Source: Syncephalis plumigaleata
Lineage: Eukaryota; Zoopagomycota; Zoopagomycetes; Zoopagales; Piptocephalidaceae
NCBI GenBank assembly: GCA_025201365.1
Contig: JAIXMF010000029.1
Location: 18,275-82,274, forward strand
Direction: 5' to 3'
DNA length: 64,000 nt
Shown: one piece after another, positions 56,797 through 64,000 of the stretch
How the letters are laid out: every line of letters begins with the position of its first letter
Numbering within the stretch: the stretch's first letter is position 1
Notes under the pieces: model-generated
The model's database searches: none
What the model was told of the DNA's origin: nothing
The model's input: only the letters and a program-made list of their open reading frames with translations
Program-made: the position numbers and the translations under genes

Positions 56797-57624
56797 ATGG
56801 AACAAAATCAAGGTTTCAACCCACAGGAGATGATGGCGATGTGGCAGCAAATGCAAGAAGCTATGCAGCAGTTCAAACAGATGCAAGAAACTCTGCAGGT
56901 TCAACTCCCGACCAGGCAGAAGGACACCTGGATTCCGGACGAAAACTTTGTTAACCACGTCAGTTCATGGTCAGCAAAGCTGGATAACTTTAGCTTATCT
57001 GAGAAAGACAAGAAGGCAATAGTCGATGCCTACGCTCCAATAGAAGGTATTGACTATACGCCAGTCAGTAGCTATGAATCGAGCTCAAAACTCAACAAGT
57101 ATCAGAAGGCATACGACAGCCGATTCAAACAAATAGCATATTTATTAACAGGCGTTGTACGCCCGCTAGATGTTATCCTACAACAAGCAATCCTTCAAGC
57201 AGACCAGGAAGCTGACCGCCAGTTTGTAGTAGCTCTAGACGATATTAGATCGTTGCTGTTAAACACGATTCACACTGTGAAATCGTTTAGAATGGATATG
57301 GTCCTCAAGTCAATGGACAGTGACTTCACACTCATTCAGAGAGAAGAGCAACCAAAGGAAGATCTTGCAATTATCCAACAAGCCTTCATTGAGCAAAGCA
57401 ACCAAAAGAAGGCCATACTGGAACACAAAAAAGCCCAGCAGTTTTTTCGAGCGGACCCGCCACGAAACGCTGGCGGGCAGGATCAATCCAATTGGCACAA
57501 CAGGAACTCTTACCAGAAGCGCCCATTCAACCAAGCCAACAACAACAGAAGAGGAGGCAGAGTCAAGCCCCAATTCAACAGAGGCAACCACAACAACAAC
57601 AACAACAACAACAACCAACAGTAG
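56797..57624 (+). CDS. DIRS element ORF1, Gag-like protein
   Basis: 275 residues. The N-terminus is Gln/Met-rich coiled coil (MMAMWQQMQEAMQQFKQMQE). A central helical region includes DTWIPDENFVNHVSSWSAKL and QIAYLLTGVVRPLDVILQQA. The C-terminus is basic, Asn/Arg/Gly-rich and ends in a poly-Asn/Gln run encoded by AAC/CAA repeats, like nucleic-acid-binding Gag tails. No zinc knuckle is present. It overlaps the next frame by about 130 bp and sits at +1 relative to it. The RT frame has no ATG near its beginning, so RT is probably made by ribosomal frameshifting or re-initiation within this overlap. Confidence 0.8.
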   Translation: MEQNQGFNPQEMMAMWQQMQEAMQQFKQMQETLQVQLPTRQKDTWIPDENFVNHVSSWSAKLDNFSLSEKDKKAIVDAYAPIEGIDYTPVSSYESSSKLNKYQKAYDSRFKQIAYLLTGVVRPLDVILQQAILQADQEADRQFVVALDDIRSLLLNTIHTVKSFRMDMVLKSMDSDFTLIQREEQPKEDLAIIQQAFIEQSNQKKAILEHKKAQQFFRADPPRNAGGQDQSNWHNRNSYQKRPFNQANNNRRGGRVKPQFNRGNHNNNNNNNNQQ

Positions 57625-59525
57625 GAGGCAGATTCCAGCGCTTCCATCTAGCCTGGGCTCGATTGACAGACAGCAAGTGGGTACATGCCGTCGTCAAAGA
57701 AGGTTTCCGGATACATTTCAGCAAGTGGCCACCAATCTCAAACAAAGTGCGACCGACGATCCCGCTCAACCAGGAACAGCGCGTATTACTGAGGCAAGAG
57801 ATCAACAGTCTATTGGCCAAACGAGCAATAGAGCCTGCCACGAATACGCCAGGTTACATGAGTCCCATGTTTGTCATCCCGAAGTGGAACGGAGGCTATC
57901 GACCAGTGTTCAATCTGAAGGCACTGAATCAGCACGTTATATCCCCTCACTTCAAGATGGAGACAATCCAACAGGTCACCCAGCTAGTAAGGAAAAACGA
58001 CTACCTCACGTCCATAGACATTACCGACGCCTTCCTACACATTTTGGTACATCGCAGCTCAAGAAAATACCTACGATTCAATTGGGAAGGAGACACATTC
58101 CAATTTCGCACCACACCCTTCGGCCTATCAGTAGTCCCGTGGGTTTTTACACGTTTAACAAAGCCCGTCTTAACGTGGGCAAGGTCAATAGGCATTCGAG
58201 TTTCTGCATACCTAGACGATTGGATCATCATCGCCAGCTCAAAGCAGGAATCGAAATGTCACACAAACACAATAATGGCCAAACTAGCAGAACTAGGTTG
58301 GTTGTGGAATCCCAAGAAGTCACAGCTCACTCCAACGCAGTCTCTAGTTCACCTAGGCTTCAAGATAGAAACGAAGACGATGACCATCAAGCTTCCCACC
58401 AAGAAGATCCGCGACATACGCAAATCGATCAAAGCAGTGCTCAACAGCAATACGACAACACCTCGAATGATCCACAGTCTCACAATGAGAATCAAGGCAG
58501 CGACGATCGCAATATTTCCTGTGAACTTGTACACCCAAGCATTGATGTTCTTCAAGAATTCCCATGTGAAGAACAACAAGAACTGGGACTGCAAACAGAC
58601 GCTACCAGCAGATTGCAAGCGAGAACTGAGATGGTGGTCCACCAACCTATCCAAGTGGAACGGCAGATCACTAATAACACGTCCACCAACATCATCAATC
58701 TATGTGGATGCCAGCGACACAGGATGGGGTGGAGTTTACAAGAACAACATGATACAAGGTCTATGGTCACACGAAGAAGCGAAGCAATCAATCAATTGGA
58801 GAGAGCTGAAAGCAATCGAATTGATGATCAAATCATTACCGCAACTATCGAATACGACGATTCTGATACGCACAGACAACACGACGGCGAAGTCATACAT
58901 CAACAAGCAGGGAGGAACGAGATCTCGTCAACTCAGCTCACTAGCAACGCAGATATGGGAGATGTGTCTCAAGAGGAACATTCAGATTCGAGCCAAACAC
59001 ATTCCAGGCTCTCAGAATACCGAAGCAGACTACGCATCGCGCAAGTTCTACCTCAAGAATCTATGGCAAATACATCCACGCACATTTGCACAGATACAAC
59101 GCAGGTACGGTCAACACGACGTAGATCTATTCGCCGATCGAACGTCTCATCTACTACCAACGTATGTAGCGTGGAAGCCAGACCCTCATGCGATAGCCAC
59201 GGATGCACTATCAATCAGTTGGAAACAATTCAACCACCCATACCTGAATCCGCCGTGGAACTTGATATCCAAATGTGTGAACAAGATACAACAGGAGAAG
59301 ATAACACAAGCAACGATAGTGACGCCATTCTGGCCGTCAGCAATGTGGTTCCCCATACTGAGCAACTTAGCCACAGCTCCCCCAATAATACTCGACCCAC
59401 AACACCACGCGCAAACTACCTCCCCTTCCGCCAGTTGGCCATGGATAAATCACAAGTGGAGAATATCCGTGTGGAGTGTCTCAAGCGAAAATATGAGGAG
59501 CCAGGATATTCGGACAAGGCAGTGA
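57492..59525 (+). CDS. DIRS element reverse transcriptase, RNase H and methylase-like domain
   Basis: The open frame begins at 57492 with no ATG before the RT domain, so the true start is unclear. RT motifs in order are FVIPKWNGGYRPVFNLKALN, LTSIDITDAFLHI, RTTPFGLSVVPWVFTRL and the active site AYLDDWIII, then LGF.IET. RNase H motifs are IYVDASDTGWGGV, WRELKAIEL and ILIRTDNTTAKSYI. After that, DLFADRTSHLLPTYVAWKPD and HPYLNPPWNLI form the post-RH region. Its NPPW motif is like that of N6-adenine methylase-like domains known in DIRS elements. Catalytic residues of RT and RNase H are all present. It overlaps the recombinase frame by about 85 bp. Confidence 0.92.
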   Translation: MAQQELLPEAPIQPSQQQQKRRQSQAPIQQRQPQQQQQQQQPTVGGRFQRFHLAWARLTDSKWVHAVVKEGFRIHFSKWPPISNKVRPTIPLNQEQRVLLRQEINSLLAKRAIEPATNTPGYMSPMFVIPKWNGGYRPVFNLKALNQHVISPHFKMETIQQVTQLVRKNDYLTSIDITDAFLHILVHRSSRKYLRFNWEGDTFQFRTTPFGLSVVPWVFTRLTKPVLTWARSIGIRVSAYLDDWIIIASSKQESKCHTNTIMAKLAELGWLWNPKKSQLTPTQSLVHLGFKIETKTMTIKLPTKKIRDIRKSIKAVLNSNTTTPRMIHSLTMRIKAATIAIFPVNLYTQALMFFKNSHVKNNKNWDCKQTLPADCKRELRWWSTNLSKWNGRSLITRPPTSSIYVDASDTGWGGVYKNNMIQGLWSHEEAKQSINWRELKAIELMIKSLPQLSNTTILIRTDNTTAKSYINKQGGTRSRQLSSLATQIWEMCLKRNIQIRAKHIPGSQNTEADYASRKFYLKNLWQIHPRTFAQIQRRYGQHDVDLFADRTSHLLPTYVAWKPDPHAIATDALSISWKQFNHPYLNPPWNLISKCVNKIQQEKITQATIVTPFWPSAMWFPILSNLATAPPIILDPQHHAQTTSPSASWPWINHKWRISVWSVSSENMRSQDIRTRQ

Positions 59526-60433
59526 AAGTTCTAGCAGAAGTAAAGCACAAAACGTACATCAGAGGTCAACAATTATTCATTTCATGGGCAATCCAAAGGG
59601 ATATCAATATCAGCAAATTTACATCAGCAGATTTGGTTAATTTCATAGCAGATGCACATGAAGCAGGCTACAGCAAAGCAACTCTACAAACTTATAGAGC
59701 AGCAATTGTCAAGCTACACACACGCCCTGAATCAATCAAAACCAATCCTGACATACAAGCACTGATAAGGAACTTCAAATACATCCCACGTCCACTGAAT
59801 AAATCAAAAGTTGATATTACGCCCACATTACGTCACTTATACGCCATACCGACGTCACCAGCAGCTGATTTTGATCAACTACGACGAAAAACGGCTTACT
59901 TACTGGCAATGTCAGCACTATTGAGACCCTCTGATATCAATAGAATTTGCAGATCACAATCAAAAACAACTGACGAAGGCCTACAGCTATACATCATTAA
60001 TCCGAAAGAAAAGCGAAAGAAGGAGTCGATTACTAAACCAATCATTATTCCACCTAACAGCAACATCCCACAGCTATGCCCCGTACAAGCATACGAAACA
60101 CTATTACAACACCCACAATATATCGTCAGAAACAACTACCTATTCACTAAGTTAGGCAAGCCTCACAATAAAGTCGCCGATAACACCATTGCTTCTTGGT
60201 TGTCAAAGTTGACAGCGCTCTCAACAGACATTCGCCCAACTCCTCGTGTCAGATCAATCGCTTCAGATTTAGCACTTGAAAGAGGTGTGCCACACGACGA
60301 TATCATTACACTAGGCAATTGGGCAGATGCACGCACATTCGAAAAACATTACAGACGCCAGCGTTTATTAAGAAGTAATGTTACAGAAAAAGTGTTAGAT
60401 ATAAGTCCAGTACACTTTGCGTCAGCTGAATAA
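59441..60433 (+). CDS. DIRS element tyrosine recombinase
   Basis: 330 residues from the ATG at 59441 (MDKSQVENIRVECLKRKYEE). The same frame is open much further upstream, but that part is only the other reading of the RT gene. The N-terminal SAM-like DNA-binding domain includes SADLVNFIADAHEAGYSKAT and LQTYRAAIVKLH. The catalytic domain has the first arginine in SALLRPSDINRI, the second in PRVRSIASDLALERGV, the tryptophan in LGNWADARTFEKHY, and the nucleophile tyrosine in KHYRR. The His of the usual HxxR appears replaced by proline. It is expected to integrate a circular DNA copy. Confidence 0.9.
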   Translation: MDKSQVENIRVECLKRKYEEPGYSDKAVKVLAEVKHKTYIRGQQLFISWAIQRDINISKFTSADLVNFIADAHEAGYSKATLQTYRAAIVKLHTRPESIKTNPDIQALIRNFKYIPRPLNKSKVDITPTLRHLYAIPTSPAADFDQLRRKTAYLLAMSALLRPSDINRICRSQSKTTDEGLQLYIINPKEKRKKESITKPIIIPPNSNIPQLCPVQAYETLLQHPQYIVRNNYLFTKLGKPHNKVADNTIASWLSKLTALSTDIRPTPRVRSIASDLALERGVPHDDIITLGNWADARTFEKHYRRQRLLRSNVTEKVLDISPVHFASAE

Positions 60434-60546
60434 GCAAAATATATATTCATGTATAATATTATGAATATTAAAGTAATTTTCTAGAGAATTTATTTGATGA
60501 AAATTACACTTTAATATGAATAATATTATACATGAATATATATTAC
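60434..60546 (+). repeat. DIRS internal complementary region
   Basis: 60434-60505 is the inverse complement of the left end (about 56532-56603). 60505-60546 is the inverse complement of the right end. Together they form the bridging template typical of DIRS elements. It starts directly after the recombinase stop codon. Confidence 0.85.
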
Positions 60547-60587
60547 CCACCACACCCTCCGCAAGCATGAATTGACCGCGAAGAACG

Positions 60588-60739
60588 GATAAGCGAGAAA
60601 TATACATGCTCACATTAGGCACTATTTATAGGAGGAAAATCCCAAGTTACTTTATTTAGTTCGATATTAATAAAGAGAAAAGGGTAAAAGCAAAATATAT
60701 ATTCATGTATAATATTATTCATATTAAAGTGTAAATAAG
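60588..60739 (-). repeat. DIRS element right terminus (inverted repeat)
   Basis: Inverse complement of 56560-56706. It includes the reverse TATAAATA and ends AAAGTGTAAATAAG just before the resumed coding sequence at 60740. Short single-base differences from the left terminus are visible. Confidence 0.85.
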
Positions 60740-61540
60740 ATGCTACAGCTATTTGAAGAAAATACACAATTAAGAAATGAGCTGCTTGCATCAAGAAATG
60801 AGCTACTTGCATCGAAAGACGAGCAGATTAAATCGATGAAAACCATTGGTGAGCTGTGTTGTGAGAAAGTTCAACTAAAGGAGCAACTTGTCATGGCTAA
60901 GGAAACAATCAAGGAGCAGGCAAGTCGTATAAGTCAATTCGAAGAGGAAAGGAGTCAACATCAGCAGGAAATGAACAACATTAGATTTAGTACGCAGCAG
61001 CAATTATTGGATAATGCTACTAAACAAAATGAAATCAACGATATGGAGAAGCAATTACTTCAAGCAAAGGAAGAACATACTAAAGCTGAAGAGGAGTTTA
61101 AGCAGAAACAGTTAGAATTAGATAATCATATGAAGGAAGTAGAGCAACAAAAGGAAGAGTTGGACAAGAGGAAGAAAGAGTTAAATAAGCGAGAACGCCG
61201 TTTGAACGAAGAACAAATGGCCAAAAATGCAGAACACATTGCGGAGAAGGTTAAGCTAAATCTTTGTATTAATGAATATTCAACAAAGCAAAAGGAATAC
61301 GATGCTGTTATTATTGTTCTATCACATGCATTATCAAGCTATGGCACATTCGCAAAGTATACAATAGAAGAGTTGGTTAGAAATGCTACTGGATTGAATC
61401 ATTGTAAATGGACAACCATGCACAAACATCATGATGTAAATTATACATCTATTCGTAAATATTTGCATAACAACTTGACGAATAATGTATCTAAAGAGAA
61501 AATGCTTATAGATACCATAGTCGTTTACAATAATAATTAA

Positions 61541-62170
61541 AGCTCGTCATCAAGTAAAAAGACGACTATTTGATATTACACTTAGCTGTTCGAACGTTTC
61601 CCACTTTTACTATTGCACTTATTCCTCAACGTAAACATAATCAATTCTATTAATACTATAATAAAGCTTATTGCCCTCTATCCAATTATATAAAATGTTT
61701 CGTGTTAGCTAATAAAACGTTTACTTGTTTACGCTTCAAAGATTATGACTACACTTCAACAGCTGTACAATGACATCCAATTCTTGATTACTTTCTAATA
61801 AACATTCTTGAATACGTTTGTATGACTAATCTGTAACCGTGTGGCTTTTTAACGGCTAAATTGATGTCACGCTGCTGCATTTTATTATCAGTATCGATTC
61901 ATCTCCGAAGGGGAATTACAGGCACAGGAAACCTTGCAGCTAAAAGAACAAGGAAGAGTGAGAGAGGAGAGCAAGGTGCCTCAATATTAGCCCCCCTCCA
62001 ATGGCATGCAATAACCAAACAGTACAACCACTCGCTTTTCTTGTTCGTTTGTTCAGATAGTTATTAGTTGTTCGATTCGTTAGTATCACTTTCTATTGCC
62101 TTTACTATTACTACTATTACTACTAGTAGTAGTATTACCTCTTTAAACCCGCCCGTTAACACAAGTGAAT
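61541..62170. other. Intergenic region, partly a dispersed repeat
   Basis: Contains the 3'-flank repeat (61612-61810) and then C/T-rich sequence with TACTAT repeats (62100-62140) leading to the next gene. No gene seen. Confidence 0.6.
61612..61810 (+). repeat. Dispersed repeat, copy 2 (other copy at 8588-8795)
   Basis: Same orientation and order of landmarks as copy 1 (CCTCAACGTAAAC, ATAAAGCTTATTG-type, AATAAAACGTTTA, GCTTCAAAGATTATGACT). It lies about 70 bp after the coiled-coil stop codon, so it may be part of that gene's 3' UTR. Confidence 0.75.
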
Positions 62171-64000
62171 ATGTTCGCCAGTGTTACTAATTCACTATGG
62201 GGAGGGTCCAACGACCGAAAGTCTGTGGATAGTCGGCGGCAGAATAGCTCCACTGGCTCGGTAAATAGTCAGGGTGGCTCGTCGTCGTCGTTGAATGCGT
62301 GGCATTTAGAATGGGAGGCTGCCCGAGTGGGTTTTGAACACTTATTTGATGACCGTTTTTGAAGAGGCCGAACGAGTACTAGGGGAACGGGCCAAGGAAT
62401 CACCCGTACACGCTGTAGGCTATGCGCTTACAGCGTTTATCGATGCGGTGCTAGGTTTTGAGGAACGAGTCATTACGGAGGCACTTCAACGGTTACAAGA
62501 AGCGGAAGCATTAGCAACAGAACGAGCTCGTCAAATACGACGAAAGAGTAATGGCGAGCATGCTGTTAAATCGGCTGTCGTTTTTGATGTCATGGCCGCC
62601 GATTGTACACTACTAGCATCCTGTTTATTATTTATGCGCGAGAGTATTGTGGAGTATGCGAAGGGCGCGTATAAACCTACGTAACGCTTATAAAATGTAT
62701 TGCGCCTGTCAGACAACTGCTTATGGCACCCAACTGGATAGTGAAGACGAGGATGGCGAGGAGAAGCTCAACGAAGATGAGGATGAGGATGTCGAGGAGG
62801 GATCTAGCGGGCAAATGAAGCGAATTGTCGATATGGTCAAACCAGTGAAAGGCAGTAGCTGGTTCAGTAGACAACGATCAAAGTCAACCTCGTCGACACG
62901 TTCGAATGCATCGAGAGTATCCACGAGAAGTACGGAACAAATGGTTGAAACGGTTACGACGTCTACATCTACCAAGGTAACTGCCAGTCAAATGGAAACT
63001 GATATAGAAACTATTAGTACGACAAGTACTACAGCGGTAGAAAGCACCATTGAAGCCATGGATATGTTGGCCCTAGGCGATGCACCCATGACTGATACGA
63101 AAATGGCTGATGAATTAATTACGGCAGGTGTCAGTTTCGGTGTGGGTTTCTTCAAAATGGCACTATCGATGTTACCGCCACGAGCACTTAAAGTGCTATC
63201 GGCATTTGGCTTGCGTGGCAATAGGACACAGGGACTTGACCTGTTACGACAAGCTAGCAACAAAAATACCGATATGCACACGCCCTTTGCAGCACTTACT
63301 CTACTGGGTTACCATACGGGATTCAACTCGTTTGCCAGTTTCGCACCATCATTGGAGAACAACTTGAAAGAGGCGGCGGAACTCATTACACGCATGCGTC
63401 AACGATACCCGCATGGACGACTATGGCGTTTAATGGAGGGCAAGCTATGTCGAGTTCGGGCCGATCTGCCACGAGCAGCCGAACTATTCCGTCGAGACAC
63501 AGCGGTCAATGATGATGATAATGAGAAACGATTGATGTACAATCCACAAGATTGGACGCAATTGGAACATTAATGGATTATAACTAGCCTGGTAAGTAGT
63601 AATTATAGCAGTAATAAAACTAATCATAATATCGATAAATAGTGTGCTTTATCTTATAGGTGACTACAAGCAGGTGGTGATTTATTCGGTGGACTAGCGT
63701 TAGTACCAATTGGTCACGAGCATTCTATGCCTATTTACAAACTGTATGCCTGTTGCTACCGGCAACACTGAAGAAGCGATGACCGTGCCTGCTGGCCACA
63801 GTACCAACACTATTGAAGAAACGATTTGGCGGTAGCTTATACCAGCTGAGCAGTATGTATTACGTAAACATAAGCAAATTACGGAGAATCCACCGCCTGC
63901 CAACGAACCATGGTTGAATTTAGTGCTGGAACTCGTTTACATTTGGAATGGGTTTCATCAGCTCGATGCAGCCGGTCGTACACGCACCATTCAGCAATTG
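62171..64000 (+). pseudogene. Iml2/TTC39-type TPR protein gene, broken by several frameshifts, 3' end outside window
   Basis: Starts MFASVTNSLWGGSNDRKSVD. AWHLEWEAARVGFEHLFDDR then meets an extra T in a TTTTT run (about 62355). The next frame continues EEAERVLGERAKESPVHAVG to ESIVEYAKGAYK. An extra C (about 62683) leads to RNAYKMYCACQT. A long stretch follows with MALSMLPPRALKVLSAFGLR and PFAALTLLGYHTGF. At 63571 DWTQLEH runs into a stop. A degraded intron region and further shifted pieces follow: NWSRAFYAYLQTVCLLLPAT (about 63699), then AEQYVLRKHKQ and NEPWLNLVLELVYIWNGFHQ to the window edge. The order and motifs match the Iml2/TTC39 family (lipid-droplet or inclusion-clearance-linked in yeast). 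Either a pseudogene or poor local sequence quality; no other gene here shows this. Confidence 0.7.

Larger units (their letters stand above)
56533..60739 (+). mobile_element. DIRS-type tyrosine-recombinase retrotransposon, structurally complete
   Basis: 4.2-kb element with three overlapping frames in DIRS order: Gag-like, then RT/RNase H with a methylase-like NPPW motif, then tyrosine recombinase. The termini are inverted (56560-56706 versus the complement of 60588-60739). An internal complementary region (60434-60546) is complementary to the two ends joined together, as expected for DIRS replication through a circle. The two gene flanks share ATGCT (56528-56532 and 60740-60744), so the boundary is known only to within 5 bp. 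No internal stop or frameshift was seen in the three frames, so it looks recent. Confidence 0.92.
56356..61540 (+). pseudogene. Coiled-coil protein gene disrupted by a DIRS-type element
   Basis: Exon 1 is 56356-56367 (MSSK). An intron follows (GTAATG to AATAG). Exon 2 starts at 56420 (IGPQHTHDFLILKGIQATKQ) and stays open to 56532, where the DIRS-type element begins. After the element the coding sequence continues 60740-61540 in the same frame, as though the exon had never been interrupted. The intact protein would have about 306 residues. Most is Glu/Lys/Gln-rich coiled coil (LRNELLASRNELL to ELNKRERRLNEEQ). A non-coiled C-terminal segment follows, with SSYGTFAKYTIEELVRN and HCKWTTMHKHHDVNYTSI. 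The family is not recognised. The 3' piece has its own ATG at 60740 and could still encode 266 residues. Both flanks are dispersed repeats, so it may belong to a multicopy family. Confidence 0.75.

Noticed and set aside
57320-59440. Upstream two-thirds of the very long frame ending in the tyrosine recombinase
   Set aside because: This part is the shifted reading of the Gag and RT genes (low-complexity, no domain); only the part from 59441 is the recombinase.

Overview
The window is eukaryotic nuclear DNA, most likely from an early-diverging fungus. The support is: many short GT-AG introns (about 50-110 nt) with CTAAC-like branch points; fungal-type genes (an Ssh4/Ear1-like SPRY adaptor, a DSN1/Mis13 kinetochore subunit, an Iml2/TTC39-type protein, a Grr1-like F-box/LRR protein, a paxillin-like LIM protein); and a DIRS-type retrotransposon. 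A Zoopagomycota- or Mucoromycota-like lineage is my guess and is not shown by the sequence. No tRNA, rRNA or CRISPR array was seen.

Layout. 0-8 kb: partial LAMMER kinase (+), RIO1 kinase (-), small secreted protein (-), intronless beta-tubulin (-). 8.6-19.8 kb: a repeat-rich island with a dispersed 200-bp repeat, three copies of a pyrimidine-rich minisatellite-bearing repeat (two direct, one inverted), a 400-bp inverted repeat with arms about 4.7 kb apart, and a 105-bp higher-order tandem repeat. It carries a two-exon gene with a FAR1/FLYWCH-like zinc-binding domain, a decayed PUF60-like RRM fragment and a divergent Cdc20/Cdh1-like WD40 gene. 20-32.7 kb: a Ser/Thr-rich orphan, a four-LIM paxillin-like protein, a secreted protein-kinase-like protein, and an M3 metallopeptidase. 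34-41 kb: UBR7-like, CCDC137-like, PQ-loop transporter, DSN1. 42-55.9 kb: two single-pass membrane orphans, F-box/LRR, SPRY/PPxY adaptor, SYS1, NFS1, COA3. 56-61.8 kb: a structurally complete DIRS-type element (Gag-like, RT/RNase H with an NPPW motif, tyrosine recombinase, inverted termini, internal complementary region) inserted inside the coding exon of a coiled-coil gene. The two gene halves rejoin in frame, and both gene flanks are repeats found elsewhere in the window. 62.2-64 kb: an Iml2/TTC39-type gene broken by several single-base frameshifts.

Most genes are ordinary housekeeping functions: splicing and ribosome kinases, cytoskeleton, kinetochore, Golgi trafficking, Fe-S cluster and cytochrome oxidase assembly. 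NFS1 and COA3 are both mitochondrial and are divergently transcribed from a 471-bp region with two TGACTCA sites. The unusual content is the island at 8.6-19.8 kb and the DIRS-disrupted, repeat-flanked coiled-coil gene. All exon joins were read by eye, and no database search was run.
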